Source of the DNA: Nageia nagi
Lineage: Eukaryota; Pinophyta
Direction: 5' to 3'
Assembly: GCA_050084985.1 (NCBI GenBank)
Contig: JBITNC010000001.1
Span: 96,100,001 to 96,164,000 of the forward strand
Length of the DNA: 64,000 nucleotides
Position numbers and translations under genes: made by a program. Under the pieces are notes generated by a model. That model saw nothing but the letters and a program-made list of their open reading frames with translations. It was not told the origin of the DNA and searched no databases. Each line of letters starts with the position of its first letter. Within the stretch, counting starts at the first letter, position 1. Below, piece after piece: positions 1 to 9,389 of the stretch.

Positions 1-1266
1 GTTACAAGAAAAGATTCACCATATTTAGAGTATTCATAGTTCCTTGAGCCATGTTATATGATTTACATCTTTGATGCAAATTATAGTTGATACCATTAGG
101 AGTGTTAATGGTGATATGTATGGTTTCGAGTCATGGAGAGAGCACATGAGATAATATTATTTAGATGGTCTCTCCACTCAAGAGATGAATAAGTTAGGTA
201 TTACCAAAGCCACCCTTGCTCCACTTTTCATTGATCCATCTACTAAACAACCCATCCCACCTAACAAAGAAATAATTCCCTATGAATGATGCATCCATCA
301 TATGATAGTTGAAAAGTTTTAAGATCGATGGTGAATGATGTTTGATAAACCACCACATTCTAATTCCAATGTACCTGTACCTCATTTTTTCCCCATCTAT
401 GATAGTTTTTATGTTGGCCCCACTTCAACTGATCCTGGATGTCTTATACAAAGATGATGTCCATTGATGATATTGACCTTACTGGGAGAGAGGTACATTT
501 GCCCTATTTTTAGTGTGTTTAACATGTATGTAATTTGTGTATTTCTAAATTAATTTGAATTAAATATATGTATACTTAATTTCAAATGTAAACACCTTTA
601 CATATTTTATCAAATATGATGGAATGCTCCATTTCAGGTGCATCTCGTAGAGAATTTATGACATCCATTCCTATATCTACAAGCACACCTTTTGAGGTAA
701 AAAAATATATGTAGTTTAACATTTTGCCATATTAATTTTGTTATATATTTTTCACATTTGAATATGTAAATGCAAGTAGATATCGATCCTCAGATGGTTG
801 CATTCCATCGATGAGAGGATGTGTCGATGGGTGAGCCTTCCACATCCACCACTCTATAGAACATGGTCACTTGTATGTCTACTTCATTTCAGGTAATTTT
901 CTAAAATATATAGTAATATGTATATGCATGAAATTTGTAGGTTTCAAAAATATATACCTATTTAAAACTACACTTTTACTCATTAGTTTTACATTTGACT
1001 TGTAGGATATTATTTCTCATGCATTTCATCTTAATGATATCGATACATCATCTGCATAATAGTCTGATACAATTGTTGAGGGAGGATCTCAGCATAATGA
1101 TATGGTAATAATTTATTTATGTGCATTTTTGTGTTATTACAAATTACATGAATTATAATATGTATGCAAACTTATATTTATTTGTGTTATACAACATGAG
1201 GCATCTGCATTAGTTGAAAAGAGGAGGAGAGTCGATGATGGAGACACATCTAGACAGTCTACATAG
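1..1266 (+). pseudogene. 3' end of a decayed multi-exon gene of unknown family
   Basis: Three exon-like blocks can be read on the + strand: about 779-892 (ends before GTAATT), 1006-1104 (preceded by TAG, followed by GTAATA) and 1201-1266 (ends in TAG). All join in phase 0, which is unlikely by chance. The last block encodes a short basic then polar tail (EKRRRVDDGD, then TSRQST) and a stop. The first two carry in-frame stops of the TAA, TAG or TGA kind. The blocks are Ser/Thr-rich and acidic, with no domain I can name. Upstream, 200-480 has a further partly open stretch with several stops. It may be the C-terminus of a transposon-borne or host gene; the family is not recognised. Confidence 0.4.
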
Positions 1267-1735
1267 ATTTATCTAATATTTATTATTTATTTACATTGAT
1301 TTTGCATGTTATTTATATACATCATGATGTACATATGGATTTTGGACTTTATTATTAACTTTGTGCTTTAGATATTGACAACTTTGTGTTGATTATATGT
1401 TGTTGTTATTTTGGTACATCTTAGTTGTAGATCATTCTAGATGTTGTATATGTGGATATTTGGGACTTTGGACTTTGGACTTGGGACTTTGGACACATAC
1501 ATGTTATTATTTTATTACACATCCAAACTACATGGAATTTTGACATATTATTATTTTTATTATTTTATGTCTATACATAAATAGGTTACATTACAAGATA
1601 ACAAATGTTGTAATAAGTTAATTTTAGGTTTAAAAGATAACTAAATAACATGTTTACTAAAACATAATAAGGTATATAATTTTATAAGTTATGCTTACAT
1701 AATAAGAACTCATATTCTTTAAAACATGTCATCTT
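1267..1735. other. AT-rich spacer, nothing recognised
   Basis: No reading frame, RNA gene or clear repeat is visible. It lies between the decayed gene end and the target site duplication of copia element A. A short run repeating 'ggactttggac' around 1470-1500 is the only internal structure noticed. Confidence 0.5.
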
Positions 1736-1740
1736 TAATG
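1736..1740. repeat. Target site duplication of element A, left copy
   Basis: TAATG directly abuts the LTR end at 1741 and is repeated at 7675-7679 on the other side of the element. Confidence 0.85.
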
Positions 1741-2241
1741 TAAGAGAATTAAACTATAACAAGAACAACTCTAAACTCCCAAGATCACATGAAAGCTCAA
1801 AATACACATCTAAAAAACTCACAAAGCAATCTTACAAAGATAACACAAGATGTAAGTGGTTCCTCCAACTAGGAGTATGTCCACTAACTAGATCTCACTT
1901 CATTCACAAATATGAATCTCTTACAATTCTCCTAACTCATCTCCTAAACACTATCCTATAGCATAGCTTTACTCTCCAAAATTGGTGTGTGATCACAAAG
2001 AGAGAGCCTTCTATTTATAGGCCAAAATCCCTCTTTGGATCACCCTTTTATCCAATGTACAAAAGCATAACATCCACATCTTTTTACCCAAGGGGCATGC
2101 TCATGACATGGAGTGTAGGACAAGTTACATTATCATATTCACTTAAATACTTAAGATATCTAATGATACCCTTAAGTATTAGTGAAGTTACATAGAGGAT
2201 TATTATAAAACCCTTATAATAATGCATTATACATTCCAACA
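1741..2241 (-). repeat. 3' LTR of copia element A
   Basis: On the minus strand the LTR starts TGTTGGAATG at 2241 and ends at 1741, where the expected terminal CA has become TA. It contains the palindrome ATAATGCATTAT near its start, a long hairpin at 2138-2186, and a TATA-like ctatttatagg (about 2011-2021) shared by every family copy. An open frame on the opposite strand (1989-2195) is only LTR sequence. Confidence 0.92.
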
Positions 2242-2253
2242 CTCCCCCTTAAT
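2242..2253 (-). other. Polypurine tract of element A
   Basis: On the minus strand the sequence reads ATTAAGGGGGAG immediately before the LTR TGTTGG. This primes plus-strand DNA synthesis in LTR retrotransposons. The same tract precedes the 3' LTR of element B at 27371-27382. Confidence 0.88.
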
Positions 2254-3300
2254 GTAATATTGGGATAAAGTGAATAAGAGAGAAGAAAAAGAGAGTAGAG
2301 CAGATTCTTTAGAAAGTTCATTCAACTTTACATCCCTTGAAATGAACACTACTTTATAGGATGGAGAGTAGATCCTGTAGCCTCTATGATGACTTTTATA
2401 ACCCATAAAGATGCATTTTTTATCCTTTTTATCTAAATTTTTCTTTTTTTCAAAAATAATGTAAGAGAATCCTTCACAACCAAACACCTTGAGGTGAGAA
2501 ATGGTAGGCTTTCTTCCTAACCATGCCTCAAAAGGAGTTTTACCCTGAATAACTTTTGTGAAATACCTATTCAAGGTGTAAATAGTAGTGCTCATAGCTT
2601 CACCCCATAAGAAACTAAGAGGATTACCTAACATGCATTTAGCCATTTTCATAATTATTCTATTTTTTCTTTTGGTAACACCATTCTATTGAAGAGTGTA
2701 AGGAATCATAAACTAACTCTTAATTTTATACTTAGCACAATAGTTATTAAACTCATTATTATTATATTATTCTCCATTATTTGATCTCAACATCTTAATT
2801 TTAAAGTTATTTTGATTCTCAATAAAGGACTCTCAAAGGTTTGATCCTTGTGCTCAAGTAGATACCCAAAGGTCATCCTACTAAAGTTATCAATAAATTT
2901 CAAGATGTAAGATGCTCTTCCAAATGACTTAGTTTGAAATGAAACCATCAAATCTAAATGCATAAGTTGAAGAAGTTGAGATGCTCTTATTGCTTTATCT
3001 TTTTCAAACTTTTGTCTATGCATCTTGCCAAGAATGCACTTCTCATATAGACCAATCAAAGGAGAAATTGAAGGTAAACCTTCCATAAGTTCTTGGTCTT
3101 TTATGATTTGAATACTCTTGTAATTAAGGTGCTTTAAATGTTGGTGCCAAAGATTTTCTCTCAAATACACACTTGTAGCAAGACACATCTTTGATAGAAC
3201 TTGATCCATAATGTAGAGATCATCTTTCACTAATCCTTTAACCAACATGGCAAGTCTTTTCTTAATGTACTAGGATTGAGAGTCAAACTCAAAAGAGTAC
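2254..3300 (-). pseudogene. Copia integrase of element A, broken
   Basis: The GAG-pre-integrase and integrase parts of a copia polyprotein read right to left in two main frames (3248-2787 and 2652-about 2290). The N-terminal zinc-binding part keeps WHQHLKHLN, but its first cysteine is Tyr (LYEKCILGK; element B has LCEKCILGK). The first catalytic Asp is in LMHLDLMVSF. The second catalytic site reads RSNNGE with Asn in place of Asp, next to a frameshift near 2660-2790. The C-terminal part keeps FLWGEA, the KTPFEAWLGRKP region, and KVFGCEGF. Coding stops against the 3' end: no reverse transcriptase follows. The enzyme would be inactive. Confidence 0.9.
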
Positions 3301-3522
3301 CCTTTTCTAGCAACTTGGATTACAGAGAGAAGTTTCATCCTTAACTTAAGAACATAAAGAACATTTTTAAAAACCTTTCCATGAATCAACACACTCCCAA
3401 TTCTTTGGATTTCAATGGTAGAGTTATTAGCTATCACAATCGTATCTTTTGTATACTTGTGAAAGTTCTCAAACTTTTTTTCAAAGCATAGGTGATTAGT
3501 GCAACCAGAATCAATAATCTAA
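3301..3522 (-). pseudogene. Copia aspartic protease of element A
   Basis: Reading right to left, 3520-3485 encodes IIDSGCTNHLC, a copia retropepsin active site with the Asp-Ser-Gly triad intact. It is followed by the usual stretch ending in a GSVLIHGKVF-like segment. Elements B and H have lost this triad at the same place (NSS and DSS), so A keeps the best protease site of the three. Stops and shifts around it still break the polyprotein. Confidence 0.75.
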
Positions 3523-4523
3523 TCAGATAAAAAAAGTGTGAGACATGGAGTAAAGCATTGCATCAAGACCAACTTGAATATTCTTCTTTCCTTTGAAGTT
3601 CTTTACATTTTCATTACCTCTTTTTTTTGTATTAATCAACTTCTTTATGACCTTGGATGCCACAATAGTTACAATTATCTTCAAATTTTTTCTTAGGATA
3701 TGGATTATTTGCTTTACCTTTTCCATCTCTTTACTTAAAGTGGTTGTTGTTACCATTGTTCCTGCTATTGTTGTTTTTGTTGTTGCCATTATTTCTACTA
3801 TTGTTGTAGCTATTACCTCTTTTCTCAAACCTTTTAGAGGAAGAAACATAATATTTCTTCTGATGGTTGAACTTCTTATTGAAAGGAGATTTGATTTCTC
3901 CAAGAATAATGCTATTATCATTAGGAGAAGAATTCAACACCTTTTTGTTAAGGGTTTCTTTATACTTCAAAAGGAGCCTAGAAAGGTTCTTCAAGAAGAA
4001 GACTTCTTCTTCATCATCAAACCTTATTTCTATAATCATCACAAAGTTTTCAAACTTTGAAAAAAGGCTTTAAAGAATGATGAAGACCATGAACTTATCA
4101 TTGATCCAATTGCACTCATAAGTAATAAGTAAGATCTTTAGTTCAATGATTTTATTCAAGTAGATAGCCATATTTTCATCTTCTCTTTGATGAGATTGAA
4201 GTAATTTTTATAGAATAGTAAACCTTCTTGAAAACTTTGAACTAAAGTATATTTGCTTCAACTTATCCCAATGCTTCTTTTTTCAATATTAAAGAGGAAA
4301 TCATCACAAACACATCGTGTGAAATTGCACAAAAGATCATGAAGGTTGCCAACTCATTCTTCATATTGTAAACCTCTAGTACCTTATCATTTGTAGTAGG
4401 TACAAGGTTCTCATTCATTGTTTACCAAAGCTTCCTTGCTTATAATTCAGCTCTTATCTAAGATTTCCAAATACCAAAGTTGTAACTATCAAGAATGTAT
4501 TCAGATAAAAATAATTCTCCCAT
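3523..4523 (-). pseudogene. Copia gag of element A, broken
   Basis: The frame opens with ATG at 4523 (MGELFLSEYI, then the NFGIW motif typical of copia gag N-termini) and soon meets stops. The middle holds the UBN2-like capsid region. From 4042 to 3731 a frame stays open through an Asn-rich stretch (repeats of NNSRNNGNNN) ahead of a zinc knuckle read as CNYCGIQGHKEVD. Its last Cys is replaced by a stop. A frameshift separates the Asn-rich part from the knuckle. Open frames on the + strand at 3593-4073 are antisense artefacts of this low-complexity region. Confidence 0.85.
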
Positions 4524-7158
4524 TTACCACACAAGAATATGAAAAATAATAAGCATGTGGTTTAATAAATAGCATTATATGTTTAAGTTTTAATCAAGTA
4601 ATACATGATTCATTTAATTAACTAATACATGCTTGATTTAATTCACTAGTGCAAATTTTTTACAACTCAAATAATAATCCATGTATCTAAATACATTTTT
4701 CATCAAGAACTATAGATGTAGAGTGACATTATTGAGGTTTGTTTTCTTATCTAAAATTAGGCCTTCACTTAGATTCCCACACAAGAGGAGCCCAAGTACT
4801 ACCAATTCTCAACTAATTCACCTTGGTTAGTATTATACTCTCACAAAGATAAGTAACTACTATTTTTCAAGATTATGATGTATATTGGATTGACCAAATT
4901 ATTAATTTTGATTAGGTTTCAAGTTGTCCTCCTAGGTTATCAAGATAATCTCTAAATGGACATGCATACATGTGGTATCACTACACACATGCCTATCCAC
5001 CTATTGGAGTTATGTCCAAACCAATAGAGAACTTAGAAGCAATTGAGAACTATGATCTTTTCACCACTTGGATCATTGAACTTAAAGGCTCCAATTCACT
5101 TATCCTCACCTCATAGCTCTCTAAATAAGTCATGTTGTAGAATGTACATGCAGATGTTTTTATTTTAGGGGGTTGCTCATATCAATGTTTGCATTTTTTT
5201 TGCATAAGCAAATAAAGCAAAAAATAAAACATGAAGTAAATATCATGAATAAAACATCATCTATTTAAAATTTGAAACTTAAGTGTCCAATGGGTTTTGT
5301 TTACCAACCCCTAAAGGACATCTTTACATCATTTCTAATTTTGCACAAGTTCATTTTGCATAAAAAAATAAATTGCATATAACTTAAGAAATTAAGTACT
5401 AAACATAAGTACTAAGCATGTTTTTATCTTTTAAGTAGTGAGCATTAACTTAAAAAATGTAAACTCTAAGCAAGTATTATTAACTTAAACATTTAGGTAC
5501 TGAACATGCATCATTTAAGAATAAGCATGCATTAACTTAAAAATAAGTATTAAGCATGCATAAAATTTAAGTACTAAGCATAAGCATGCATCATTTAATC
5601 TTAAAAGAAAAAATAAGTAATGTATTATTCTCATAACTTAAAATTATGTAATAAGCATGCATCATTTTCACAAGTATAAAAGTTTCTAAGTGATAAATAT
5701 GTACTTTAAGCATAAATGATCTAAATGTTTAAATAAAGAGATTCATAAATATCCCCCCCCCCCTTTTTACTTAAAAAGAAGATTCCTCCAATAAATGATT
5801 ATTATAGTAAAAAAAATTGCAAGCAAACAAATTTATCACTTAAAAAATGTCAAGTTTATACTTTTGAAAATTGTATTCCTATCAATGCAAAAATTTCTCC
5901 TTAATACCATATATCTAAAAGTATTATTACTTGAACTAATTTTTTTTTAGTTTTGACCCTTCATTAAAAAAAAAAAGATAACTCATCATAGTTAATGAGT
6001 TCAACCTAGAGTAATGAAGGGTAAAGCAAATTAAATTCTTGACTAAGGACAAGTGCTTGAAGGAAATTAAAGTACCATCATTTAACTTATCTATAAATCT
6101 TGAAAGATATTAAATGAAGGGAGGAAATCCTCATGCCACTTTATGCAATTAAGTTGGTAGGTGAGAGATGATGCTTTTTTTTTTGAAAAACAAAGTCAAG
6201 CAAGCAAGTAAATAATTAAATTCCCCAAAACAAGCAAGTGAAGAGAATCAAGGCTGTGCAAAAGGTCTACACATAGAGGAAAAGGACATGGAGAGGTATA
6301 TCAAAGAGGGCCATGCAAGGAATGCAAAGGAGACTATGATAGGCCACCACTATAATGTGGAAGAGGGAGGCAAGGGTAGGTAGAGGGCCACAAAGGAAAG
6401 ATAATGAATAGGGCCACCACTACATGTTTTAGTTCAACTCTGCATGGTCCATGCAATATGGAGGAGAGAGACCACTGATAGAGATGATAGAGTAGAGTGT
6501 AGCATGGGGTTTCAAACCCTATGAAATGCCATATGTTTGATTCTTCACTTGTGTTCTAGATTTGTAAAACCACCAACATGATTTTTTTTGTAATGACAAA
6601 AAATTATAATGCTTACTAAAATAAAACTTTTGAAAAAAAATAAAGTTTTAGATAAATTTTTGTTCAACAATAATGTATTTCAAAGTGAAGGCAAGGTTAG
6701 TAATCATAAATCTCCCTCCCCTTTTTGATATATTGTAATATGTACAATAAAAAATTCAATTTACCAACATATATTTTATATATAAAAAAAAAATACTAAC
6801 ATTAAGAATTTGAGATAGTAATATCTCTCTCTTTTACTTTGTGCTAGTAAAAGAAGTTATTTCTCACAAGTAAAATTGAAACAGATTGTAATTTTTTTTT
6901 TACATGCATATTGCTAATTTATTAAAAAAAAGGTTAGCATGTAAAAAAGAATTGCATTATTTAAGGCATAATTAAAAATAAATAAATAAATTAAGTAACA
7001 CATCTTTACAAAATATGTTAGTATCAATATGAAATAATCTAAAAATAATCAAGGAGTAAGGAATTTTATACCTTCACTTGTGTTTAATTTAAATAAAAAA
7101 AAAGTAAACCTCAAGAAATGATGTAGAACCTCCAAGATGTTGAAGATCTTCCACACTA
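4524..7158 (-). other. Long leader of element A between primer site and gag
   Basis: This 2.6-kb stretch has no convincing reading frame. On the minus strand it starts near the primer site with a gaggt donor-like site and AAGGTATAAA (about 7050). It then has a purine-rich part (6180-6560 on the + strand), a block of repeats built on 'atgcttagtacttaa' (5390-5660), and a segment shared with B and H around 4980-5330. All three copies of the family have a leader of this type. See findings for the leader-intron idea. Confidence 0.7.
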
Positions 7159-7171
7159 GGCTCTAATACCA
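7159..7171 (-). other. Primer binding site of element A
   Basis: On the minus strand this reads TGGTATTAGAGCC, one base different from TGGTATCAGAGCC, the sequence complementary to the 3' end of plant initiator tRNA-Met. It lies two bases from the LTR end. Confidence 0.9.
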
Positions 7172-7173
7172 AA

Positions 7174-7674
7174 TGAGAGAATTGAACTATAACAAGACCA
7201 ACTCTAAACTTCCAAGATTGCATAAAAGCTCACAATACAGATCTAACAAAATCACAAAATAATCTCACAAAGATTACACAAGATGTAAGTGGTTCTTTCA
7301 ACTAGGAGTACATCCACTAATTAGATCTCACTTCATTCACAAACATAAATCTCTTACAATTCTCTTAACTCATATTCTAAACACTATCCTATAGCATAGC
7401 TTTACTCCACAAAATTAGTGTGTGATCATAAAGAGGGAGTCTTCTATTTATAGGCCAAAATCCCTCTTTGGATCACCCTTTCATCCAATGTACAAAAGCA
7501 TGGCATACACATCCTTTTACCTAAGGGACATGCTCATGACATGGAGTGTAAGACAAGTTACATTATCATATTCACTTAAATACTTAAGGTATCAAATGAT
7601 ACCCTTAAGTATTAGTGAAGTTACATAGAATATTATTATAAAACCTTTACAATAATGCATTATACATTTCAACA
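7174..7674 (-). repeat. 5' LTR of copia element A
   Basis: It begins at 7674 (TGTTGAAATG on the minus strand), ends TCTCA at 7174, and carries the same hairpin (7571-7619) and TATA-like site as the 3' LTR. The second copy of TAATG follows at 7675-7679. Confidence 0.92.
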
Positions 7675-7679
7675 TAATG

Positions 7680-8627
7680 ATCCTTACATAATAAGATTAT
7701 AAGTTAGAGGAATAATAAGTTTTAGGTTATTAATTATTCCTTTAATTTAGAACTAAATACAACATCTTTGTCAACTTTACAAAATTAAACCAATATTCCT
7801 CTCTTTAAAACATTGAGCTTCTTCAAAAAATATCAAATAAACAAACCTACTACTTACTAAAATTTATATTGGAATACTACATAAAGAACCTATCAGCTCA
7901 AACTACTAAAATTATTAATGTATGTTAAGTATTTATGTGTTATCCTTGTTAAAGTATGAACTAGATCAACTAGAGCAATTTAGTTAGTTATAACTCTTAG
8001 AAATCAATAAAAAGAGGGAGAAACATAATGAGAAATTAATATAGGCAAAAAAATCCAACTAAACCTTTTTATTCCACCTCAAAAGATGAAGCTTTTGGGG
8101 TAAATTTCTTAGTTATTTAATGCATGCTTTAAGGAAGTAGAGAAGGATAAAAATATTTATAAAAAGCCCTATAAAACATTATGATAAATAATATTAAAAA
8201 TGGTTTTTTTTTTAAATACATATGGATGATATTCATAGATGAAAGATACTTTAGGATGAAATAAGCATAAAACTATCTTAGGCTTTGAAACCTACAAAAT
8301 ATAATATTAAAAAATGCAGCATAAATATTCAAAAATGCTGAAGGTGCACAAGAGAGACAATTCTCAACAAAAGGTATCAAGAGGTCTTGTTATTTATTCC
8401 TTACATGCTTTTCCATTTTATTCTTCTTTTGATTTATGTGAGTTTAATAAGTTGTTATTTTGGTCAATGGTGTAGTTGAGGCATATACATCTCTTTGAGG
8501 TGTGGTATGATACCTTTTCCATCTTGGCTCCTTGGAACAATCAAGATTAATAAGAAGGAAAGTATCAATCCTTATTTATGTAATATACTTAATCTTTAAT
8601 TAAATTTTAAAATTAAATCATACTACC
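7680..8627. other. AT-rich spacer, nothing recognised
   Basis: No gene, repeat or element end could be supported in this stretch of nearly 950 bases. Confidence 0.5.
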
Positions 8628-8849
8628 TTGAGTGTAGATCTAGTAGATCTATATAATGAAGACCTACGAGTGAAGAAAAGCAAGAGAGACATGTTACTAC
8701 AAAGCATTAAGAGAAGCCCTATGAGTGAAGAAGATGAAGTTTTATTTCTATACCATTCTACCAACTCTATATGTGGAAATGGAAAGATGTTACTTCTTGA
8801 TAATGAAGATCATCCACTAGATGATTTTGAACATAGATGCTCTCATTGA
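8628..8849 (+). other. Short open segment, possible old exon
   Basis: Seventy-odd codons stay open and end in a stop at about 8849. The product would be charged (DLYNEDLRVKKSKRDM, later SEEDEVLFLYH and NEDHPLDDFEH) with no recognisable domain. There is no ATG at its start; a splice acceptor-like ccttgag precedes it. It ends eight bases before a tRNA-like sequence on the other strand. It could be a chance frame; the acidic and charged make-up is the only argument for coding. Confidence 0.2.
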
Positions 8850-8856
8850 ACCATAT

Positions 8857-8928
8857 GCCATCTATGGGAATCAATCCCATAACCATGTGGTTTTAAGTCA
8901 CATGCTCTACCAATGGAGCTAAGACAGC
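8857..8928 (-). tRNA. tRNA-Lys-like sequence, probably a pseudogene
   Basis: The minus strand folds as a full 72-nt cloverleaf. The acceptor arm is GCTGTCT/AGATGGC, the D arm GCTC/GAGC, the anticodon arm has loop CTTAAAA, and the T arm is ATGGG/CCCAT with loop ATTGATT. The A box (TAGCTCCATTGG) is clear. The overall sequence resembles plant nuclear tRNA-Lys(UUU) as I recall it. The loop here would present UAA rather than UUU, the anticodon stem has an A-C mismatch at its last pair, and the T loop has lost its usual C. No T-run terminator follows downstream (toward 8800). It may be a dead gene or the head of a tRNA-derived SINE. Confidence 0.65.
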
Positions 8929-8930
8929 TG

Positions 8931-9345
8931 AGGGTAAGGTGAGATAAAGGGGTGAAAGGGAAGGGGAAGTGAAGATCAAGGGATAAAATGGAAGGGGAAA
9001 TGGAGATGAAGTGGCATAGTGGTGAAGGAAAAGGGGAAGTGGATGAAAGGTTGAAGGGGAAGGGGAAGTGAGATGAAGTGCTGTAGGGTTAAAGAAAGGG
9101 AAGTGGAGATGAAGTGCTGTAGTGGTTAAAGAAAATGGGAAGTGGAGATGAAGGGCCATAAGGGTGAAGGAGAAGGGGAAGTGGAGATGAAGGGGCATAA
9201 GGGTGACGGAGAAGGGAAATTGGAGATGAAGGCACATAGGTGAAGTGGAGATGAAGGGGTGAAGAGGAAGGGGAAGTGGATATGAAGTGGCAAATGGGAA
9301 GGGGAAGTGGATATGAAGGGGAGGGGGAGAAGGGAAAATAAACTT
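8931..9345 (+). repeat. GA-rich minisatellite, units of about 39-40 bp
   Basis: About ten degenerate units share the core 'gaagtggagatgaagggg' followed by a variable part such as 'cataagggtgaaggagaa'. The strand asymmetry is extreme: purines on +, pyrimidines on -. The open minus-strand frame 9237-8893 (Leu/His/Phe/Pro-rich) is a by-product of the repeat, not a gene. The array abuts the tRNA-like sequence. Confidence 0.85.
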
Positions 9346-9389
9346 ACCTATATGTTTTAGTCATCGATACCATTTGAATCCTCTCTTTC

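Larger units (their letters stand above)
1741..7674 (-). mobile_element. Copia element A, complete ends, pol-deleted
   Basis: Two roughly 501-bp LTRs (1741-2241 and 7174-7674) bound the element, which runs right to left. The 5-bp direct repeat TAATG at 1736-1740 and 7675-7679 is a perfect target site duplication. In element order one reads: 5' LTR, tRNA-iMet primer site, a 2.6-kb non-coding leader, gag, protease, integrase, polypurine tract, 3' LTR. Integrase then protease-side gag in this order is the copia arrangement. Reverse transcriptase and RNase H, which should follow integrase, are absent. The sequence passes from the integrase C-terminus to the 3' end in a few dozen bases. The two LTRs differ by eye at roughly one site in ten, so the insertion is old. 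It belongs to the same family as B and H. Confidence 0.93.

Noticed and set aside
1989-2195. A 68-codon frame also found at 7422-7628
   Set aside because: It repeats because it lies in the two LTRs of element A, antisense to the element.
3593-4073. Hydrophobic + strand frames (155 and 68 codons)
   Set aside because: They are antisense to the Asn-rich gag region of element A; AAC-rich sense sequence gives Val/Ile/Phe-rich antisense frames. The same holds for 22892-23158 in B and 62998-63504 in H.
8893-9237. A 114-codon Leu/His/Pro-rich minus-strand frame
   Set aside because: It only translates the GA-rich minisatellite.
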